This document shows, one piece after another, positions 33,824 through 41,782 of a stretch of DNA of 42,066 nt. Source of the DNA: Limnohabitans sp. (GTDB lineage: Bacteria; Pseudomonadota; Gammaproteobacteria; Burkholderiales; Burkholderiaceae_C); NCBI GenBank assembly GCA_018882835.1, contig VERE01000026.1, positions 1-42,066 on the forward strand. Reading direction: 5' to 3'. Under the pieces are notes generated by a model. The model saw only the letters and a list, made by a program, of their open reading frames with translations, was not told the DNA's origin and searched no databases. The translations under genes and the position numbers were made by a program. Within the stretch, counting starts at the first letter, position 1, and the number at the start of each line of letters is the position of its first letter.

Positions 33824-34155
33824 GGTTGCGTTACAGCACGGCTGCAATTTTTTGTGTTGCCTTGCTGTTGGCCCAGTGGTTGGGCTTGCAGCACCGCATT
33901 GCACATGCCCCGCTGCCTGATGCCGCGGCTGCCTTCGGTGCGCTCACCCTGGAAAAGGCCGGCGCAGAGCTTGGGGGGGCTGGCCACGACTGCAAATTGT
34001 TCGACCATGCCGCACATGGCGATGGCGTTGCGGCTGTCTGTCATGCAACGCAGACTTTTTCCAACCCCTTTTCCTCATGCCCTGCGATGCCTGTGGTCGC
34101 AACGACCCTGCGGCATGCTCGCCCGCTCGCGCAAGGCCCCCCTGAAACGGTTTGA
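33820..34155 (+). CDS. Small exported protein, DUF2946-like, next to metal transport genes
   Basis: A 111-residue protein with an N-terminal signal or membrane segment (FCVALLLAQWLGLQHRIAHA, about 11-30) and a short mature part containing GHDCKLFDHAAHGDGV. A His-x-x-Cys-type spacing and FD are reminiscent of small proteins often seen beside zinc uptake genes, which I recall as DUF2946-like; I cannot confirm the family. A metal-related periplasmic role is plausible from the His/Cys residues and neighbours. It is coupled to msrA by a four-base overlap. Confidence 0.65.
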   Translation: MRLRYSTAAIFCVALLLAQWLGLQHRIAHAPLPDAAAAFGALTLEKAGAELGGAGHDCKLFDHAAHGDGVAAVCHATQTFSNPFSSCPAMPVVATTLRHARPLAQGPPETV

Positions 34156-34163
34156 AGTTCATT

Positions 34164-34179
34164 GACAGCTGAGGCTGTC
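34164..34179. other. Short hairpin between the small exported protein and the barrel gene
   Basis: GACAGC and GCTGTC form a perfect six-base stem with a four-base TGAG loop. It is followed by only a short T run (GTTTG), so it is at best a weak terminator or attenuator separating msrA from the metal-uptake genes. Confidence 0.35.
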
Positions 34180-34246
34180 GTTTGCATGGCAAGCCCCCTG
34201 TGGGTGGCATTTGCCGTTCTGCTGGACATTCAAGACAGAGGGTTTC

Positions 34247-35359
34247 ATGAGATTCAGTGTTTTTTATTTTTCAATCATCGGCCTGAGCGCGATGGTCTGT
34301 TCTGCCGTGGTGGGGGCCCAAACCAAACCCCCTGTTTGGGAAGCTGGCATGGTGCTTGATACAGCCGCCAACTCCAAAGCCTTGGCCTTGGGTGCGCGCG
34401 ATGCAGGCCTGGGTTTGGGGCACAGCGACTTGCTGCTGCGCGGCCCCGTGAGCACCTTGTTCAGTGCGGAGGCCATCGTTGGCTTTCATACCGCGGAGCA
34501 CAAGGTGGAGCATCATCTGGAAAACGCCTGGCTGCAAACGCGCGCGCTGCCACAAGGCTTTCAGGCGCGCTTGGGGCGCTTTGCGTCTCAGGTGGGTTAC
34601 CTCAATGAGCTGCACACGCACACCGATGACTTCACCGAACGGCCGCTGCTTTACCGCGGATTTTTCGGTGGCCACTGGCTGGGCGACGGCTTGCGCATGA
34701 ATTGGACGGCCCCGACGCTTTTCTACCTTCGGTTGGGCGCCGAGAAATTCTCCACAGCATCGACTGTGAACCTCAAAGTGGGTGACGATCTGGGCGCCAA
34801 CCACAGTTGGCAAGGGGGTTTGTCGCGCATCAACCTTGCCAAGGATGCGGCCGTCGTGACGCACGATCCGGCCGCCACCAGCCATTCACATGACGCGCTG
34901 TACAGTGGCCGACAAATCTGGCTCGCCGATCTTGTCTGGAAATGGGCGCCCAATGGCAACAACCGCAATGAGCAAGTCCGGCTGATGTGGGAGCATGCGC
35001 AAGTGAGCCGCCTCAACCCCGCCGCCGATCCCGGCATGAAGAACCAGTCCTCCAGCCTGGGCGCAGTCTGGCGATTTCAACCCTCTTGGGAAATCGGTGC
35101 CCGCAGCGATTGGCTGCGCGTCAATCAGGCAGAGAACAGCGGCGGCAGCATCTTGTTTGGCAGCGGTCGTTTGCAAGAAAACGCCTTGATGCTGGCCTAC
35201 AAACCCAGTCATCAGCAGACTTGGCGTTTGCAATGGACACAGCAACGCGCCAGCGGTGCCAACGATGAAGGCGAGCCTGTATTTGCCAACCCTGCCAGGC
35301 GCAGTTTTCAATTGCAGTACGTGATCGGATTGGGAGCCCATGGTGCGCACAGTTATTAA
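34247..35359 (+). CDS. Outer-membrane beta-barrel protein linked to zinc/manganese uptake
   Basis: A 370-residue exported protein. The signal peptide (about residues 1-25, MRFSVFYFSIIG then SAVVGAQ) is followed by a sequence of alternating short strands with aromatic ends, such as FQARLGRFASQVGYLNELH, YRGFFGGHWLGDG and the final strand FQLQYVIGLGAHG. The region TEHKVEHHLENAW-like (AEHKVEHHLENAW) and several His-rich loops (HTHTDD, SHSHD) suggest metal contact. It resembles proteins annotated as zinc-regulated outer-membrane receptors without a TonB plug; I see no plug or TonB box. Start ATG 34247 follows GAGGG and fits the signal peptide. Overlaps the ZnuA-like gene by 20 bases. Substrate inferred from neighbours. 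Confidence 0.75.
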   Translation: MRFSVFYFSIIGLSAMVCSAVVGAQTKPPVWEAGMVLDTAANSKALALGARDAGLGLGHSDLLLRGPVSTLFSAEAIVGFHTAEHKVEHHLENAWLQTRALPQGFQARLGRFASQVGYLNELHTHTDDFTERPLLYRGFFGGHWLGDGLRMNWTAPTLFYLRLGAEKFSTASTVNLKVGDDLGANHSWQGGLSRINLAKDAAVVTHDPAATSHSHDALYSGRQIWLADLVWKWAPNGNNRNEQVRLMWEHAQVSRLNPAADPGMKNQSSSLGAVWRFQPSWEIGARSDWLRVNQAENSGGSILFGSGRLQENALMLAYKPSHQQTWRLQWTQQRASGANDEGEPVFANPARRSFQLQYVIGLGAHGAHSY

Positions 35360-36248
35360 GGTCAGCCTGGGCACGCTTCTTTGTGTCGCCGCTGCCGCAG
35401 CACAGGCGCTCAATGTTTTTGCCTGCGAGCCTGAATGGGCGGCGCTCACCAAAGCCTTGATGCCTCAGGCCGTGGTGTTCACGGCCACCCACCACTTGCA
35501 AGACCCGCATCACATCGAGGCGCGCCCTGCGCTGATTGCGCAACTTCGCAGGGCCAACCTGGCGGTTTGCACAGGCGCTTCACTGGAGGCCGGTTGGCTG
35601 CCGATGTTGCAGCAAAGGGCTGGAAACCCCACAGTGCAAGAGGGGCAGCCGGGCATGTTCTATGCAGCCGATGTTGTCGAATTGATGGACCCCCACACAG
35701 GCAGCGTGTCACCCTTTGCGGGTGATGTCCACATCGAGGGCAACCCGCACTTTCATGCCGATCCGAACCGCTTGTTGAAAGTGGCACAAGCACTTCGCCA
35801 GCGGCTGACCGAGTTGCAACCCGATCAAGCCGCAACCATTGACGCACGCCATCGGCAATTCGACAGCAGCCTGCGCGAGAAGATGGCCGAGTGGCGCAAG
35901 CGGGCACAAGTGCTCAAGGGCAAAGAGGTGGTCGCTCAACATGCCAGTCTGGGATACCTTTGGTCTTGGCTGGGCCTGCGCCAGGTGGCAGACCTGGAGC
36001 CCAAGCCAGGCATGCCCCCCACACCGGTTCACCTCGAAAAAACCTTGCTCAAACTGAAGGCCCAGCCTGTGCTGGCAATCGTGGTGGCATCGCACCAAGA
36101 TCCGCGGGCTGGCAAATGGCTGTCGGCGCAGTTGGGACCGGCCGTGCCTTTTCTGATTTTGCCGGCCACGGTCACGCAGGAGGGCGAGGGTGCTTTCTTT
36201 CAGTGGTACGAGCAGTTGGTGAGCGCACTGGTACAGTCAGTGCGGTAA
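35340..36248 (+). CDS. znuA: ZnuA/TroA-family metal-binding periplasmic protein
   Basis: A 302-residue cluster 9 binding protein. A signal peptide (about 1-23, ending AAAQA) precedes LNVFACEPEWAALTKAL. Metal ligands fit the family: His57 in DPHHIEARP, His136 in GNPHFHADP and His200 in AQHASLGYLW, with an acidic residue expected in ASHQDPRAG. No long His-rich loop, so it may bind Mn2+ or Zn2+. Zn is more likely because the first ligand block has the DPHH form common to ZnuA, but this is not decisive. Start ATG 35340 lies inside the preceding gene; the permease follows after six bases. Confidence 0.88.
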   Translation: MVRTVIKVSLGTLLCVAAAAAQALNVFACEPEWAALTKALMPQAVVFTATHHLQDPHHIEARPALIAQLRRANLAVCTGASLEAGWLPMLQQRAGNPTVQEGQPGMFYAADVVELMDPHTGSVSPFAGDVHIEGNPHFHADPNRLLKVAQALRQRLTELQPDQAATIDARHRQFDSSLREKMAEWRKRAQVLKGKEVVAQHASLGYLWSWLGLRQVADLEPKPGMPPTPVHLEKTLLKLKAQPVLAIVVASHQDPRAGKWLSAQLGPAVPFLILPATVTQEGEGAFFQWYEQLVSALVQSVR

Positions 36249-36254
36249 CACCCT

Positions 36255-36983
36255 ATGGATACCTGGTTCTTGCTCCCCACCCTGGCCTTGATGGCCGGAC
36301 TGCTTGCCTTGGCGCCCCTGGGGGCGCAGGTGCTGCAACGTGGGGTGGTATTCATTGACCTGGCTGTGGCCCAAGCCGCGGCGGCGGCGGTGCTCTGGCT
36401 GGGTGCGTTTGCACACCATGAAAATCCCTGGGTCATGCAAGCCATGGCGGGCACAGGCGCCCTGGGGGCCACTTGGGGCGTGGCGTGGTTGGCCCGGCGT
36501 TGGCCTGAGCAACGCGAGGCCCTGATTGGCCTGCTCTATGTGGCAGGTGCTGCCTCGGCCTTGCTGGGCGCGCGCTTGCACCCGCATGGCAAAGACCACC
36601 TGATGTCGTTGTTGGCGGCCGATGTGTTGTGGGTGGATGCCTTCCAGGTGAGCTTGCTGTGCGCCTGTGCGCTGGCAGTCTGGTTCCTTTTTGTGGGCGC
36701 GCGCCAGCGCCTTCACCAAGACCGGTATTTCTATGTCAGCTTTGCGTTGGTGGCCAGCGTGGCCGTTCCTGCTTTGGGGCTTTTCCTGGTGTTCACCTGC
36801 CTGATTGCCCCCGCCCTTTGGATGGCACGCGGCCACAGCGTGCGGCGCGCCTTGGGCGGTGCTTTGGCGGCAGGCTTGCTGGGGCTGGCCGCTTCCTGGG
36901 GGCTGGATGCGCCCAGCGGCGCGCTGATGGCGCTGGCCCTGGCCCTGTATGGTGTGTCCAGCCTGTTCAGTTCTTCCCGCTGA
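36255..36983 (+). CDS. znuB: ZnuB-like ABC-3 metal permease
   Basis: A 242-residue inner-membrane permease with about seven or eight helices. MAGLLALAPLGAQVLQRGVVFIDLAVAQAAAAA matches the ABC-3 start (shown here: GAQVLQRGVVFIDLAVAQ), in which most relatives have GxxVxxRxMxFxGDALSHA; the usual Asp and His of that motif are replaced here by a Leu-Ala-Val-Ala-Gln variant that I have seen noted as a subgroup. The C-terminal region LVFTCLIAPALWMARG is typical. No ATPase gene (ZnuC) accompanies it. Coupled to the binding protein. Confidence 0.82.
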   Translation: MDTWFLLPTLALMAGLLALAPLGAQVLQRGVVFIDLAVAQAAAAAVLWLGAFAHHENPWVMQAMAGTGALGATWGVAWLARRWPEQREALIGLLYVAGAASALLGARLHPHGKDHLMSLLAADVLWVDAFQVSLLCACALAVWFLFVGARQRLHQDRYFYVSFALVASVAVPALGLFLVFTCLIAPALWMARGHSVRRALGGALAAGLLGLAASWGLDAPSGALMALALALYGVSSLFSSSR

Positions 36984-36986
36984 CGC

Positions 36987-37979
36987 ATGGCTTCGATTTT
37001 TTCCTCTCTGATTCCCGTGGTGGTGCTGATTGCAGTCGGCATGTTTGCCGGTCGGCGCGGATGGGTCACCACCGCGGGCGCCAAAGAACTCACGGATCTG
37101 TCGTTTCTGGTGTTGGCGCCGGCCTTGCTGTTTCGCACCATGAGCCAAGTGCACTGGAGCGACATCAACATGTCGCCCGTGGCGCTGTATTTCGTGGCGG
37201 CCATGATGCTGTTCGCCATCCTGATCTTGGTCTTGGGCGCTTCCCGCCGCTCGGCAGTGATGGCTCTGGCGGCCACCTTCAGCAACACGGTGATGATTGG
37301 CATTCCCCTGATCGGCCTGGCCTTCGGGCCCGCGGGGCTGGTGTATTTGTTCACCCTGATCTCCATGCACGCGCTGATTTTGCTGACCCTGGCCACGGTG
37401 GTGCTGGAATTGGTGATGGCCCGGGAAGCCGCGATCGAGTCCGGTGGCGAGCCGCGTCATCCGCTCAAGACCATTGGCTTGGCGGTGCGCAATGCCGTGA
37501 TTCACCCCGTGCCCCTGCCGATTTTGGCCGGCTTGTTGTGGGGGCAAACCGGATGGCTGATGCCCGAGGTGCTGGATAAACCCATTCAGTGGCTGGGCGC
37601 GACCTTTGGACCCTTGGCCTTGCTGATGGTGGGAATGACCTTGTCCAATGTGCTGGACCGCGTGATGGGCGCGGAGGGCAATCACGACGCACAGTTTTCT
37701 CGCTACCGCATCCTTTGGAGCGCGCTGGGTATGGCCTGCCTTAAAAACCTGGTGCATCCCAGCCTGGTTTTGGGCATGAGCCTGCTCTTGGGGCTGCGCG
37801 GCTTGCCGGTGGCCGTGATGATGGTGGCATCCTCACTGCCGATTGGCGCCAACGTTTTTTTGTTTTCTCAGCGCTACAAAGTAGCGGAGGACGAGGTCAC
37901 CTCGGCAGTTGCCGTCTCCACTTTGGCGGCGTTGATGACTGTGCCGCTGGTGATGGCTGCCGTGGTCTGGGTGATGTGA
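36987..37979 (+). CDS. AEC (auxin efflux carrier) family transporter
   Basis: A 330-residue permease with ten predicted helices in two bundles of five joined by a cytoplasmic loop (REAAIESGGEPRHPLKT). The first motif is IPVVVLIAVGMFAGRRGWVT and the crossover motifs are TFSNTVMIGIPLIGLAFG and ASSLPIGANVFLFSQRY, typical of AEC members such as YfdV or malonate/malate carriers. Substrate unknown, probably a carboxylic acid. It starts three bases after znuB and ends 13 bases before the convergent pdxH, with no room for a terminator. Confidence 0.9.
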   Translation: MASIFSSLIPVVVLIAVGMFAGRRGWVTTAGAKELTDLSFLVLAPALLFRTMSQVHWSDINMSPVALYFVAAMMLFAILILVLGASRRSAVMALAATFSNTVMIGIPLIGLAFGPAGLVYLFTLISMHALILLTLATVVLELVMAREAAIESGGEPRHPLKTIGLAVRNAVIHPVPLPILAGLLWGQTGWLMPEVLDKPIQWLGATFGPLALLMVGMTLSNVLDRVMGAEGNHDAQFSRYRILWSALGMACLKNLVHPSLVLGMSLLLGLRGLPVAVMMVASSLPIGANVFLFSQRYKVAEDEVTSAVAVSTLAALMTVPLVMAAVVWVM

Positions 37980-37992
37980 GGTCCTGCAGCGC

Positions 37993-38628
37993 TCAAGGCG
38001 CCAGACGTTCGCGCACCCATGCGCCATCCAGCTGACGGTAACGCAGCCGGTCGTGCAAGCGGCTGCGGCGTCCTTGCCAGAATTCCCATTGGTCCGGCAC
38101 CAGCCGGTACCCGCCCCAATGCGGCGGTCGTGGGGGGTGCAGCAAGAATTTGGCGCCGTACTTGGCGGCTTCGGAAACCAGCACGGCCCGGCCTGAAATG
38201 ACCTGGCTTTGCGGGCTGGCCCAGGCACCCAAGCGGGATTCCAGCGGTCGGCTTTGGTAATAGGCATCGCTCTCTTCGGCAGACACTTTCTCCACCCGGC
38301 CTTCAATGCGCACCAACCGCTCCAGCTCCACCCAATGAAACTGCAGCGCTGCATAGGGGTTGCCAGCCAATTCTTGGCCCTTGCGGCTGTCATAGTTGGT
38401 GTACCAAACCAGGCCACGCTCGTCGTAGCCTTTGATCAGCACAATGCGGGTGCTGGGACGAAGGTTGTGGTTGACAGTAGCCAGGGTCATGGCATTGGGT
38501 TCTGGAATTTCCGCACGAATGGCCTCGTTGAACCATTGGTCGAATTGCGCCAGAGGCTGGGCCTGCGAGGCGTTTTCATCGAGTTCGGCGCGTTCGTAAC
38601 TCTTGCGCATGTCGGCAATTGCGTTCAT
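37993..38628 (-). CDS. pdxH: Pyridoxine/pyridoxamine 5'-phosphate oxidase
   Basis: A 211-residue FMN enzyme that makes pyridoxal 5'-phosphate. Typical are [20 protein letters not shown] near the N-terminus, [20 protein letters not shown] and [11 protein letters not shown] for FMN binding, SPQSQVIS, and the C-terminal [16 protein letters not shown], in which Arg and His residues bind the pyridoxal ligand. Full length and intact. The upstream region on the minus strand contains CTCTAATGATG and a weak AGGA ribosome site. It is transcribed divergently from the MocA-like gene. Confidence 0.95.
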   Translation of the reverse strand: MNAIADMRKSYERAELDENASQAQPLAQFDQWFNEAIRAEIPEPNAMTLATVNHNLRPSTRIVLIKGYDERGLVWYTNYDSRKGQELAGNPYAALQFHWVELERLVRIEGRVEKVSAEESDAYYQSRPLESRLGAWASPQSQVISGRAVLVSEAAKYGAKFLLHPPRPPHWGGYRLVPDQWEFWQGRRSRLHDRLRYRQLDGAWVRERLAP

Positions 38629-38682
38629 GAAAAAAATCCTGTCCTGAAGCCATCATTAGAGCATGGCGCTGTGCGCCAATGA

Positions 38683-38688
38683 CACAAT
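38683..38688 (+). promoter_or_regulatory. Candidate -10 element giving a leaderless transcript of the MocA-like gene
   Basis: CACAAT (four of six consensus bases) ends six bases before the ATG at 38695; its flanks (ACAATCT) repeat those of the element before the phosphohexomutase gene at 6479. No Shine-Dalgarno and no clear -35 are present. Confidence 0.3.
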
Positions 38689-38694
38689 CTCCCC

Positions 38695-39273
38695 ATGGAC
38701 CCCATCGTCATTGTGTTGGCGGCTGGCCGAGGAGAGCGGTTTCGTGCTTCCGGCGGTCACACCGATAAATTGAACAGCCTGCTGGCGGGCCGGCGGGTGC
38801 GCGATCACGTGCTGGAAGCGGTGCGCGCCAGTGGCCTGCCCTGGCACGTTGTAGAGCGCGCCGACACGGCACACCTGGCCCTGCCGGGCATGGGCGACAG
38901 CATCGCGTGCGGTGTGCGCGCGACGCCGGATGCCGCAGGCTGGTTGATCTTGCCCGCTGACTTGCCCCTGGTGGAAGCCGCCACCTTGCGCGCCGTTGCC
39001 ACGTGCCTGCAGCAAGGCCCTGATAAGGGCGTCGTGGTGCCGCACTACCAAGGTGAGCGGGGACACCCCGTAGGCTTTGCTGCCGGCTGCGGTCCGGAGC
39101 TGATGGCCTTGACGGGCGATGAAGGGGCGCGCAAGGTCATGCAATCCCATGCGCCCTTGGCCCTGGCGGTGCAAGACCCTGGCTGCGTGCTCGATGTCGA
39201 CACTGTGGAGCGCCTCGCCCAAGCGGAGGCCTTGTTCCATTCACGCCTGCGGGGCAGGGGCGAAAGCCAGTAA
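38695..39273 (+). CDS. MobA/MocA-like nucleotidyltransferase
   Basis: A 192-residue protein with the NTP-transferase fold. It begins with the nucleotide motif VIVLAAGRGERFRASGG and then KLNSLLAG; the metal-binding Asp is in ILPADLPLV, and VVPHYQGERGHPVGF is typical of molybdopterin cytidylyl- or guanylyltransferases (MocA/MobA) and of related nucleotidyltransferases. No molybdenum enzyme genes are next to it, so the substrate is uncertain. Its last 33 bases overlap the convergent ChaC-like gene. Confidence 0.85.
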   Translation: MDPIVIVLAAGRGERFRASGGHTDKLNSLLAGRRVRDHVLEAVRASGLPWHVVERADTAHLALPGMGDSIACGVRATPDAAGWLILPADLPLVEAATLRAVATCLQQGPDKGVVVPHYQGERGHPVGFAAGCGPELMALTGDEGARKVMQSHAPLALAVQDPGCVLDVDTVERLAQAEALFHSRLRGRGESQ

Positions 39274-39819
39274 AGCGTTCAAGGCCTGGTCTTGGATGCC
39301 CAGCGCCTGCAGCGCTAACTGGGTCTGGCGCGCGTAGTCCAGGGTGTTGCCGTAGCGTCCGCCGTCGGTGTGAGAAAAGATGTCGCGGTACTGTGCGGGC
39401 GAGAGTTTGCCAGTGTGGCTGGGGCTGCTTTTGGGCAATGTGAAACCCAGCGCCTTCACCGGTCCTTGCGCTGTCTGGCACATCAGCCAGCGCGGTGTGT
39501 AGACCTTCATGGGCATTTCGCGTGACCACAGCATCTCAAGGGCTGCATTTGCATGGTCACGTGGGACGCGCAACACCAAGCCTTGGCAACTGCCGCCGCC
39601 CAGCAAGGCAAATACCAATCCGGGTCGCTCGGGCGTGCCGCGGTTGATGCGGCTCCACATGGCCAACGCACGGTGCCAGCCATGGACCCGGGCCAGGCGC
39701 TGTTCTGTCACTTCCATCTCGGGGCGCCAGATGAGCGAGGCATAGGCGAACACCCACAGATCATCATGTCCGCCCCATTCGAGGCGAATTTGTTCCAGGG
39801 GTGAAACGAGAGGGGACAT
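39241..39819 (-). CDS. ChaC-like gamma-glutamylcyclotransferase
   Basis: A protein of about 192 residues that in this family splits glutathione or other gamma-glutamyl compounds to 5-oxoproline. The binding loop is LWVFAYASLIWRP, where many members have YGSL; the Ala form is also common in proteobacterial ChaC-like proteins, so this is not necessarily inactivating. The presumed catalytic Glu lies in the middle section (ALEMLWSREMPM region). NTLDYARQTQLALQALGI closes the domain as expected. I chose ATG 39817-39819 over GTG at 39852 since it gives the usual N-terminus; neither has a good ribosome site. Confidence 0.85.
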   Translation of the reverse strand: MSPLVSPLEQIRLEWGGHDDLWVFAYASLIWRPEMEVTEQRLARVHGWHRALAMWSRINRGTPERPGLVFALLGGGSCQGLVLRVPRDHANAALEMLWSREMPMKVYTPRWLMCQTAQGPVKALGFTLPKSSPSHTGKLSPAQYRDIFSHTDGGRYGNTLDYARQTQLALQALGIQDQALNALLAFAPAPQA

Positions 39820-39912
39820 GGTGTCACTGAATGATAGGGTGTGCCGCCACACCTTCGGACTGATTTGGTAACCGCCCTGTAACTCGGGAAGATGAAATTC
39901 GGTAACGCTTGT

Positions 39913-39931
39913 ATTACATTATCAGTGTAAT
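39913..39931. promoter_or_regulatory. Second palindrome overlapping the HexR-like site
   Basis: ATTACA and TGTAAT are perfect inverted arms separated by seven bases. The right arm is shared with the HexR-like site at 39926-39940, so three TTACA/TGTAA half-sites stand in series. It could be a second binding mode or a promoter-overlapping half-site; TGTAAT also matches the -10 consensus in five of six positions. Confidence 0.45.
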
Positions 39932-39940
39932 TTTGTTACA
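39926..39940. promoter_or_regulatory. HexR-like operator upstream of edd
   Basis: TGTAA-TTTTG-TTACA is a perfect five-base palindrome with a five-base spacer. It matches the known HexR consensus (TGTAATTAAATTACA type) at nearly all positions. HexR represses edd-eda and other central sugar genes in many proteobacteria and is released by 2-keto-3-deoxy-6-phosphogluconate. The site ends nine bases before the edd ATG. The hexR gene itself is not in the window. Confidence 0.7.
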
Positions 39941-39949
39941 TTCTCAATC

Positions 39950-41782
39950 ATGACCACTTCACAAATTCTGGCCGTCACCGAACGGATTCGTCAGCGCAGT
40001 GCTGCTACGCGCCATGCCTATTTGGCGCAGTTGCACGACGCACAAGCGCGAGGGCGTGGCGCCGATCGCATGGGGTGCGCCAATGTGGCCCATGCGTTTG
40101 CCGCCTTGCCACACCAAGACAAGTTCAAAGTGGTTGCCGAGAAAGCGCCCAACATTGGCATCCTCACGGCCTACAACGACATGCTGTCCGCGCATGCGCC
40201 GTTTCGCCACTATCCTGAGGTCATCAAAGACGAGGCACGCCGCTGCGGTGCAACCGCCCAGGTGGCGGGCGGGGTGCCGGCCATGTGCGATGGCATCACC
40301 CAGGGCGAGCCCGGCATGGAGTTGAGCTTGTTCAGCCGCGATGTGATTGCCATGGCCACGGCCGTGTCCTTGAGCCACGATGTGTTTGACGCGGCTTTGA
40401 TGCTTGGGGTGTGCGACAAAATCGTGCCGGGCCTGCTGATTGGGGCTTTGCATTTTGGTCACTTGCCCACGGTTTTCGTGCCTGCAGGGCCCATGACCAC
40501 CGGCTTGTCCAACAAGGAGAAAGCACGCATCCGTCAGCGTGCGGTGCAGGGCTTGGTCACGCGCGATGAATTGTTGGCCTCGGAAAGCCAGGCCTACCAT
40601 GGCGAAGGAACCTGCACTTTTTATGGCACGGCCAACAGCAACCAGATGCTGCTCGAAGCCATGGGCTTGCATGTGCCCGGCACAGCCTTTGTCAACCCAG
40701 GGGAGGCGGTGCGAGAAGAATTGACGCGCGAGGCGGTCAGAACCGTGCTGAATATTGCGCATGCAGGTCAGTGTCGACCCATCGGCGAAGTGGTGGATGA
40801 ACGCTGCATCGTCAATGCCATGGTCACCTTGCTGGCCACCGGTGGTTCCACCAACCATTTGATTCATTGGGTGGCCGTGGCGCGCGCGGCGGGCATTCAG
40901 ATTGACTGGGACGATTTCTCAGATTTGTCCGACCATGTGCCTCTGCTGGCGCGGGTCTATCCCAACGGGGCCGCCGATGTGAACCAGTTTCAGCAGGCCG
41001 GTGGCCCGGCGTATGTGTTGCGCGAGTTGCTTTCGGCCGGCTACTTGCATGGCGATGTGATGACGGTTCGCCCGGAAGGCTTGGTGGCGTTCACGCGAAC
41101 ACCGGTGATGGCAGCCCAGGGGCTCGAGTGGCAAGAGGTGCCAGTTTCTCTGGACGACACGGTTCTGCGGCCCGCCACAGCGCCGTTCAGTCCCACGGGG
41201 GGCTTGAAATTGCTCAAGGGTAATTTGGGCCGTGCGGTCATCAAGGTCTCGGCCGTGCCCGAGGCACACCAGAGTGTGGAGGCCAGCGCCCGTGTGTTTG
41301 ATTCTCAGGAAGCTTTGCAAACAGCCTTTCAAGCAGGAGAGTTGACCTCGCAATGCGAGCGTGAAGGCGGGGTGGTGTGTGTGGTGCGCTGGCAAGGCCC
41401 GCAAGCCAATGGCATGCCGGAACTGCACAAGCTCACGCCCACGCTTGCAGTGTTGCAAGACCAAGGCTACAAAGTGGCCTTGGTCACCGATGGCCGCATG
41501 AGCGGGGCTTCGGGCAAAGTGCCTGCCGCCATCCATGTCTCACCGGAAGCCAAAGTGGGCGGCCCCCTGGCCAAGCTGCGCGATGGCGACCGGGTCCGTT
41601 TGGATGCGCGCACGGGCGACTTGCTGGCCTTGGTGCCCGAGCCCGAGTGGCAGTTGCGTGCAGTAGCATCACCCGAACCAGACACCCTGCAGCGGCACAC
41701 CCGCGGCATGGGCCGAGAATTGTTTGCAGGCATGCGGCGTCAGGCGCTGACTGCAGAAGAAGGAGCCTGCACATGGCTGTGA
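39950..41782 (+). CDS. edd: Phosphogluconate dehydratase (Entner-Doudoroff pathway)
   Basis: A 610-residue iron-sulfur dehydratase (IlvD/Edd family) converting 6-phosphogluconate to 2-keto-3-deoxy-6-phosphogluconate. [20 protein letters not shown] and [16 protein letters not shown] supply cluster cysteines, [19 protein letters not shown] and the C-terminal [19 protein letters not shown] are specific to the group. Length (about 600) distinguishes Edd from IlvD (about 560). It starts with ATG 39950 without a Shine-Dalgarno; a -10-like TACATT lies seven bases before it. It overlaps eda by ten bases. Regulation by HexR is likely. Confidence 0.96.
   Translation: MTTSQILAVTERIRQRSAATRHAYLAQLHDAQARGRGADRMGCANVAHAFAALPHQDKFKVVAEKAPNIGILTAYNDMLSAHAPFRHYPEVIKDEARRCGATAQVAGGVPAMCDGITQGEPGMELSLFSRDVIAMATAVSLSHDVFDAALMLGVCDKIVPGLLIGALHFGHLPTVFVPAGPMTTGLSNKEKARIRQRAVQGLVTRDELLASESQAYHGEGTCTFYGTANSNQMLLEAMGLHVPGTAFVNPGEAVREELTREAVRTVLNIAHAGQCRPIGEVVDERCIVNAMVTLLATGGSTNHLIHWVAVARAAGIQIDWDDFSDLSDHVPLLARVYPNGAADVNQFQQAGGPAYVLRELLSAGYLHGDVMTVRPEGLVAFTRTPVMAAQGLEWQEVPVSLDDTVLRPATAPFSPTGGLKLLKGNLGRAVIKVSAVPEAHQSVEASARVFDSQEALQTAFQAGELTSQCEREGGVVCVVRWQGPQANGMPELHKLTPTLAVLQDQGYKVALVTDGRMSGASGKVPAAIHVSPEAKVGGPLAKLRDGDRVRLDARTGDLLALVPEPEWQLRAVASPEPDTLQRHTRGMGRELFAGMRRQALTAEEGACTWL

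Noticed and set aside
36237..37757. A 506-codon open frame on the minus strand, rich in His and Gln
   Set aside because: It lies wholly antisense to znuB and the AEC transporter genes, has no recognisable domain, and its composition is that expected from the complement of GC-rich codons. The plus-strand genes are clearly real.
39241..39819. YASL instead of YGSL as an inactivating change in the ChaC-like protein
   Set aside because: The Ala form is common among proteobacterial relatives as far as I recall, so it is not a reliable sign of lost activity.
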